Shown: positions 60,611-64,000 of the stretch, one piece after another
How the letters are laid out: every line of letters starts with the position of its first letter
Numbering within the stretch: the first letter of the stretch is position 1
NCBI GenBank assembly: GCA_905182995.1
Contig: CAJJDP010000084.1
Span: forward strand, 106,024 to 170,023
DNA length: 64,000 nt
Origin: Paramecium octaurelia
Lineage: Eukaryota; Ciliophora; Oligohymenophorea; Peniculida; Parameciidae
Reading direction: 5' to 3'
The notes under the pieces: model-generated
The model's database searches: none
What the model was told of the DNA's origin: nothing
What the model saw: only the letters and a program-made list of their open reading frames with translations
Translations under genes and position numbers: made by a program

Positions 60611-63600
60611 TCATTTATCAAACTCTATTTTGATGGTCAACTTACTCAATACTCTCGCATATAAGAAATAAATGACAATGAGGATTAGACAAGTTATTAA
60701 TGTACCATTTAGAAAAGGAATCATAGATTTCAACTTTTATTTTATTTTACTCTTTTATTAATCCACCTTCTAATCATTTGTATCACTCTTATCCTCACCA
60801 TTATCATTACTATTTGATCCTTTCAAATAATTGCTTAATTCTTATCTAATAGCAGGAAAGATCTTTTAGTTAGTCTTTTCAGAAATCTCATCTTAACTTG
60901 CTTTTTCAATAACTAAAATTATGTCATTATGAACCTTTTTTAACCAGAATAGCTTTGTGGAATTCATTTCGAATCCTACAATCCAATTTCACTCCTTTCT
61001 CAGTTTAAATACATTTGTATCTAACCAGAACTTAAAATGATTCAGCATATGGCACCTTTTATTAATAATCAAATTCTGTACCTTATAGGTTTTCACTATC
61101 AAGTCTAAAATAAAGAAATCTTAATTGATGAAATAAATCTTTTATTATTCCTTACACTCACATTTAGTAGGCATAAACGGTATCGAAGACTTTGGTAATG
61201 GTTAAATACAACTAAATTCTCTTTCCAGAAAATCAGGACCATCCAACAAATTTAGAGTACCATAATCAGAATCAAAATCCATTGGAGGAGCAGGAATCCA
61301 TTGAGTCAAATTTAAACCATCACATCCCAAAGGACCTTTCTTCATCTTCTCATAAAATGTCAAGTTCTATCCCTGCAACTTATCTCCAAATATCAATCTA
61401 TAGAACAATTTAATATTTATGTCTGGAAATTCAAAAATACTCTCAGTTATAAATATCTCAGGGTCTGGACCCATTAGGTTTAATATTCTTTACTTTCTGT
61501 CCTCTAATAATCTATTATATTGTACAAATCACATACTTTAATTAATCCTAAGTGTATGGAACATTGATAATCTTTATTGAATTTATAGGAGCTTGATTTG
61601 TCAATGATGCCATTAACTCAGGCTGTTCTTTTGGAGAAAATGTCTTTATGATTAAATCATAAGCTATATCTCTTTAAAAGAATGTAGCAAAGAACAACTA
61701 GCCTTTGGGTGTAAATATTGAAATCGAATTGTCAAATATGTATGCATTTGCTCTCTTTTATATACACAGTATATCCTATTTAGGAATATTCAATATTGTA
61801 TCACCAAAAAATAAATTATTTGAGTTGAAACTTGAATGAAAAAACAGTCTTTTATTTGTGATATACAACCTTCCTTGTAATTGGATTTTTTCTGATAATG
61901 CACACGCAAAAGATGCAATTAATATTTCATTGATTTCTATTTTTAACTTTGATTTAATAAATTATAATTATTCTATTTTATCCTTATCTTGCTCTTTGGT
62001 TGATTATTCACTTATACTTTATTAATCATCTTCTGGTTCATTCTAACTTTAATCCAGAATCTAGACATCATGTAATATTTTACAATGTTAGGTTTAGGTA
62101 ATGATTAAAGTTAATAAAAATCCTGATCAGATTAGTATTTATAATCATATGTTTCAGTCTATAAATCCTCTATTAAAGTTTTAGCCTTATTTTTCACAAA
62201 GATTTATTTGTAGAATATTGAGAATGATTTTTAAGATTTCAAATATTAGACAACTTATTCCAATGACTTCTTTTTCAATTCTAATGCATCTTCTTATTAA
62301 TATGTACTAAATATTAAGATTATGTATATACAATTTCAATAAATCTATTAAATTTACATTGAATGCTAAGTTAATTTATTCTGTAATTTCGCTGATTGTC
62401 TTGTATCTCTTGCTTAGTTTATTATCTAGTTCCAATACTAAATGTTTTATGGCATCATTGCTTTATTTTATCATTTACCTAAAATCTTATTCATTCTAAT
62501 ATTGATCAATTACGTACTTTAGATTAATTATAAAAGTCCTTTTTATTGGAATCCATTTAACTTAATGTAATGGTTCTATTGTATCCTTATTATCTAAGAT
62601 AGTTTTGATGTACAATTTGCAAGTCAAACATTTATTTATCTATACTTGAGAAAACAATGTTTTACTCATTTGTAATTTTCTCTTGAACCTATAAAATGGA
62701 TTGTTATTCTTCTTATAAAAGAGTTGAAAACTTATTAGTAAATAAATTAAACAAATCATTTATACTGGTGTAAGCATATAGATCATTATAACCCTATTCC
62801 CCAAAGACTTGGTTAAATTATTCAAACCATTTCAATTAAGAAAAGTAGTTTTATTTAAAATCTGGCTGCTTTATGCATGCCTTTCCTTATTTTCTAAATT
62901 AAATCATCAATTCATCTATGAATTGCAGCAATTTAAAGATAAGATTATTGTTTATACTACAATTTTCCTTCACTACTTTTGTGTATGTTAATATCCACTC
63001 ATAATATTATATCAATTATGAAGTAGGTACCAATTAAATATCTTACTTTAGAAAGTTTGGTATCCATTAATCATTTTGATCGTTTATTGTTTAATAACTT
63101 TGATTGACTGATGGAATATTTTTAATTGAACGAAATGAGACATCTTCGTTGTTTTGAGTTATGGTTTCAAAAGATTCGTCTTAATTAAAATTAAAGTTCT
63201 TTTGAACATAATACAATTATTAAAAATCCTATTGACTTACATAATCCATTTTATCGAAATTAAATTTGGATTAGTCAGGTAAGATAGTAAATTGATATTT
63301 GATCTATTTCTGATGTTTTTTACTCATTTAATAGAATGATTCCAATTTCTTCTTAAAACTGATGATATTTGAATAGCATAATTTATGAGTTAATGCAATA
63401 ATTGTTGAATAGGCTTCTTCAATTATTTTCTATAGTTATTGTAATTCAATGCATAAGCATTTTCTACGATAATTGAGGACTTCCAAAGAAGTAAGAATTT
63501 GATTTTCATTTTCTTTGATTTTTCTTATTTTTTATTACAACTCGTTGTATCTCTATTATTTGAGATTCTGATTGTATAACATGGAAGGATCATTAACAGT

Positions 63601-64000
63601 TTGTTTATATAGTTCCAATTGTTCAGTGTATTATTGTTTTCTGTTTTTCAAGCCATCCAAACTCTTCTTGTATTATTGTTCATCATTTTTATAGTACTAA
63701 TCAAAATAAAACTTCAAAAAATACCTTGATTGCAGTTTAGACATAACCATTGTGATGCTCTATGATTTTATCAATTTATTCGCGTACTAGTGATTCATAT
63801 TGATTGAGACCATCTTACTGCTCGAGATTGCCTTATTTTACAAATGTAAATAAATCCTATACAATCTTGAATTAGTTTGATTCTATATAAATACTTGACT
63901 CGATTTGAGCAAACTCTTAGACAATGGCAATTAAGGTTATTGCATGTATTTAGTAATTTTTTAAGCATTCTTAATGTTGGTTCCGCATAAATCTAATTGC
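60611..64000 (-). CDS. BAR-GRAM-VASt membrane-anchored lipid-transfer protein (Lam/Sip3-like), 5' end cut by window
   Basis: The gene runs off the right edge, so its start is missing. From 64,000 to about 63,250 the protein is a long amphipathic coiled coil (for example YYKNDEQQYKKSLDGLKNR and YNELQQKIRKIKENENQ), with a 28-nt intron near 63,700; it reads as a BAR domain. After a middle part that I could not fully splice, a GRAM domain is clear at about 61,650-61,940: FACALSEKIQLQGRLYITNK, then RLFFHSSF and IFTPKGQLFFATFFQRD. A VASt-type region follows (IFEFPDINIKLFYRLIFGD, WIPAPPMDFDSDYG). The end is a single hydrophobic span (TLITCLILIVIYFLYARVL) and a short tail to TGA at 60611. Yeast Lam1/Sip3 share this order and move sterol at ER-plasma membrane contacts. 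The PH domain of that family was not located here. Confidence 0.8.

Noticed and set aside
1-64000. Retrovirus-like, Polinton-like or other capsid-bearing element, and DNA transposon
   Set aside because: No reverse transcriptase, integrase, capsid, transposase motif or long terminal repeat was recognised on either strand.

Overview
The window reads as somatic (macronuclear) DNA of a ciliate, most likely Paramecium or a close relative. Three things point there. The sequence is very AT-rich. TAA and TAG are read as glutamine inside conserved proteins (the RNase II-type catalytic domain, the U-box, the SF1 helicase), while TGA ends genes. Genes are cut by very small introns, about 22-30 nt, GT...AG and mostly ending TAG. 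Most gene models below were checked by arithmetic: after removing the named introns, the coding length is a multiple of three. No tRNA, rRNA, telomere repeat, CRISPR array or virus-like element was recognised by eye.

Bases 1 to about 20,300 are gene-poor. They hold one good TPR gene (5584-7498), a protein-kinase relic, an inverted AT-rich minisatellite, a decayed TPR gene, a WD40 gene, unidentified minus-strand coding sequence (about 11.7-14.9 kb), and two long TGA-free frames of doubtful status. Three single-N joints (11282, 17896, 37230) are each followed by an exact repeat of the preceding 1.0-1.36 kb. These look like contig ends that overlap but were never merged, so the true sequence is about 3.7 kb shorter.

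Bases 20,866-35,114 hold a Ufd2-type E4 ubiquitin ligase, a frame-broken WD40 gene, a large cysteine-rich multi-span surface protein, a small coiled-coil protein and a Rab6-like GTPase. Bases 35,147-42,380 encode a giant secreted protein built from tandem beta-sandwich-like repeats.

Bases 42,461-64,000 are extremely compact and read like normal somatic ciliate gene space. In order: a TRANK1-like SF1 helicase, a Dis3L2-like exoribonuclease, a p62-like PB1-ZZ autophagy-receptor candidate, a short RIB43A-like ciliary protein, a coiled-coil protein, an ABHD17-like hydrolase, a conserved protein of unknown function, and the 3' part of a BAR-GRAM-VASt-membrane-anchor lipid-transfer gene running off the right edge. 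Neighbouring genes are separated by as little as 14 bp. Linked themes are protein quality control (Ufd2, p62-like), membrane traffic and lipid transfer (Rab6-like, Lam-like, ABHD17-like), and cilia (RIB43A).
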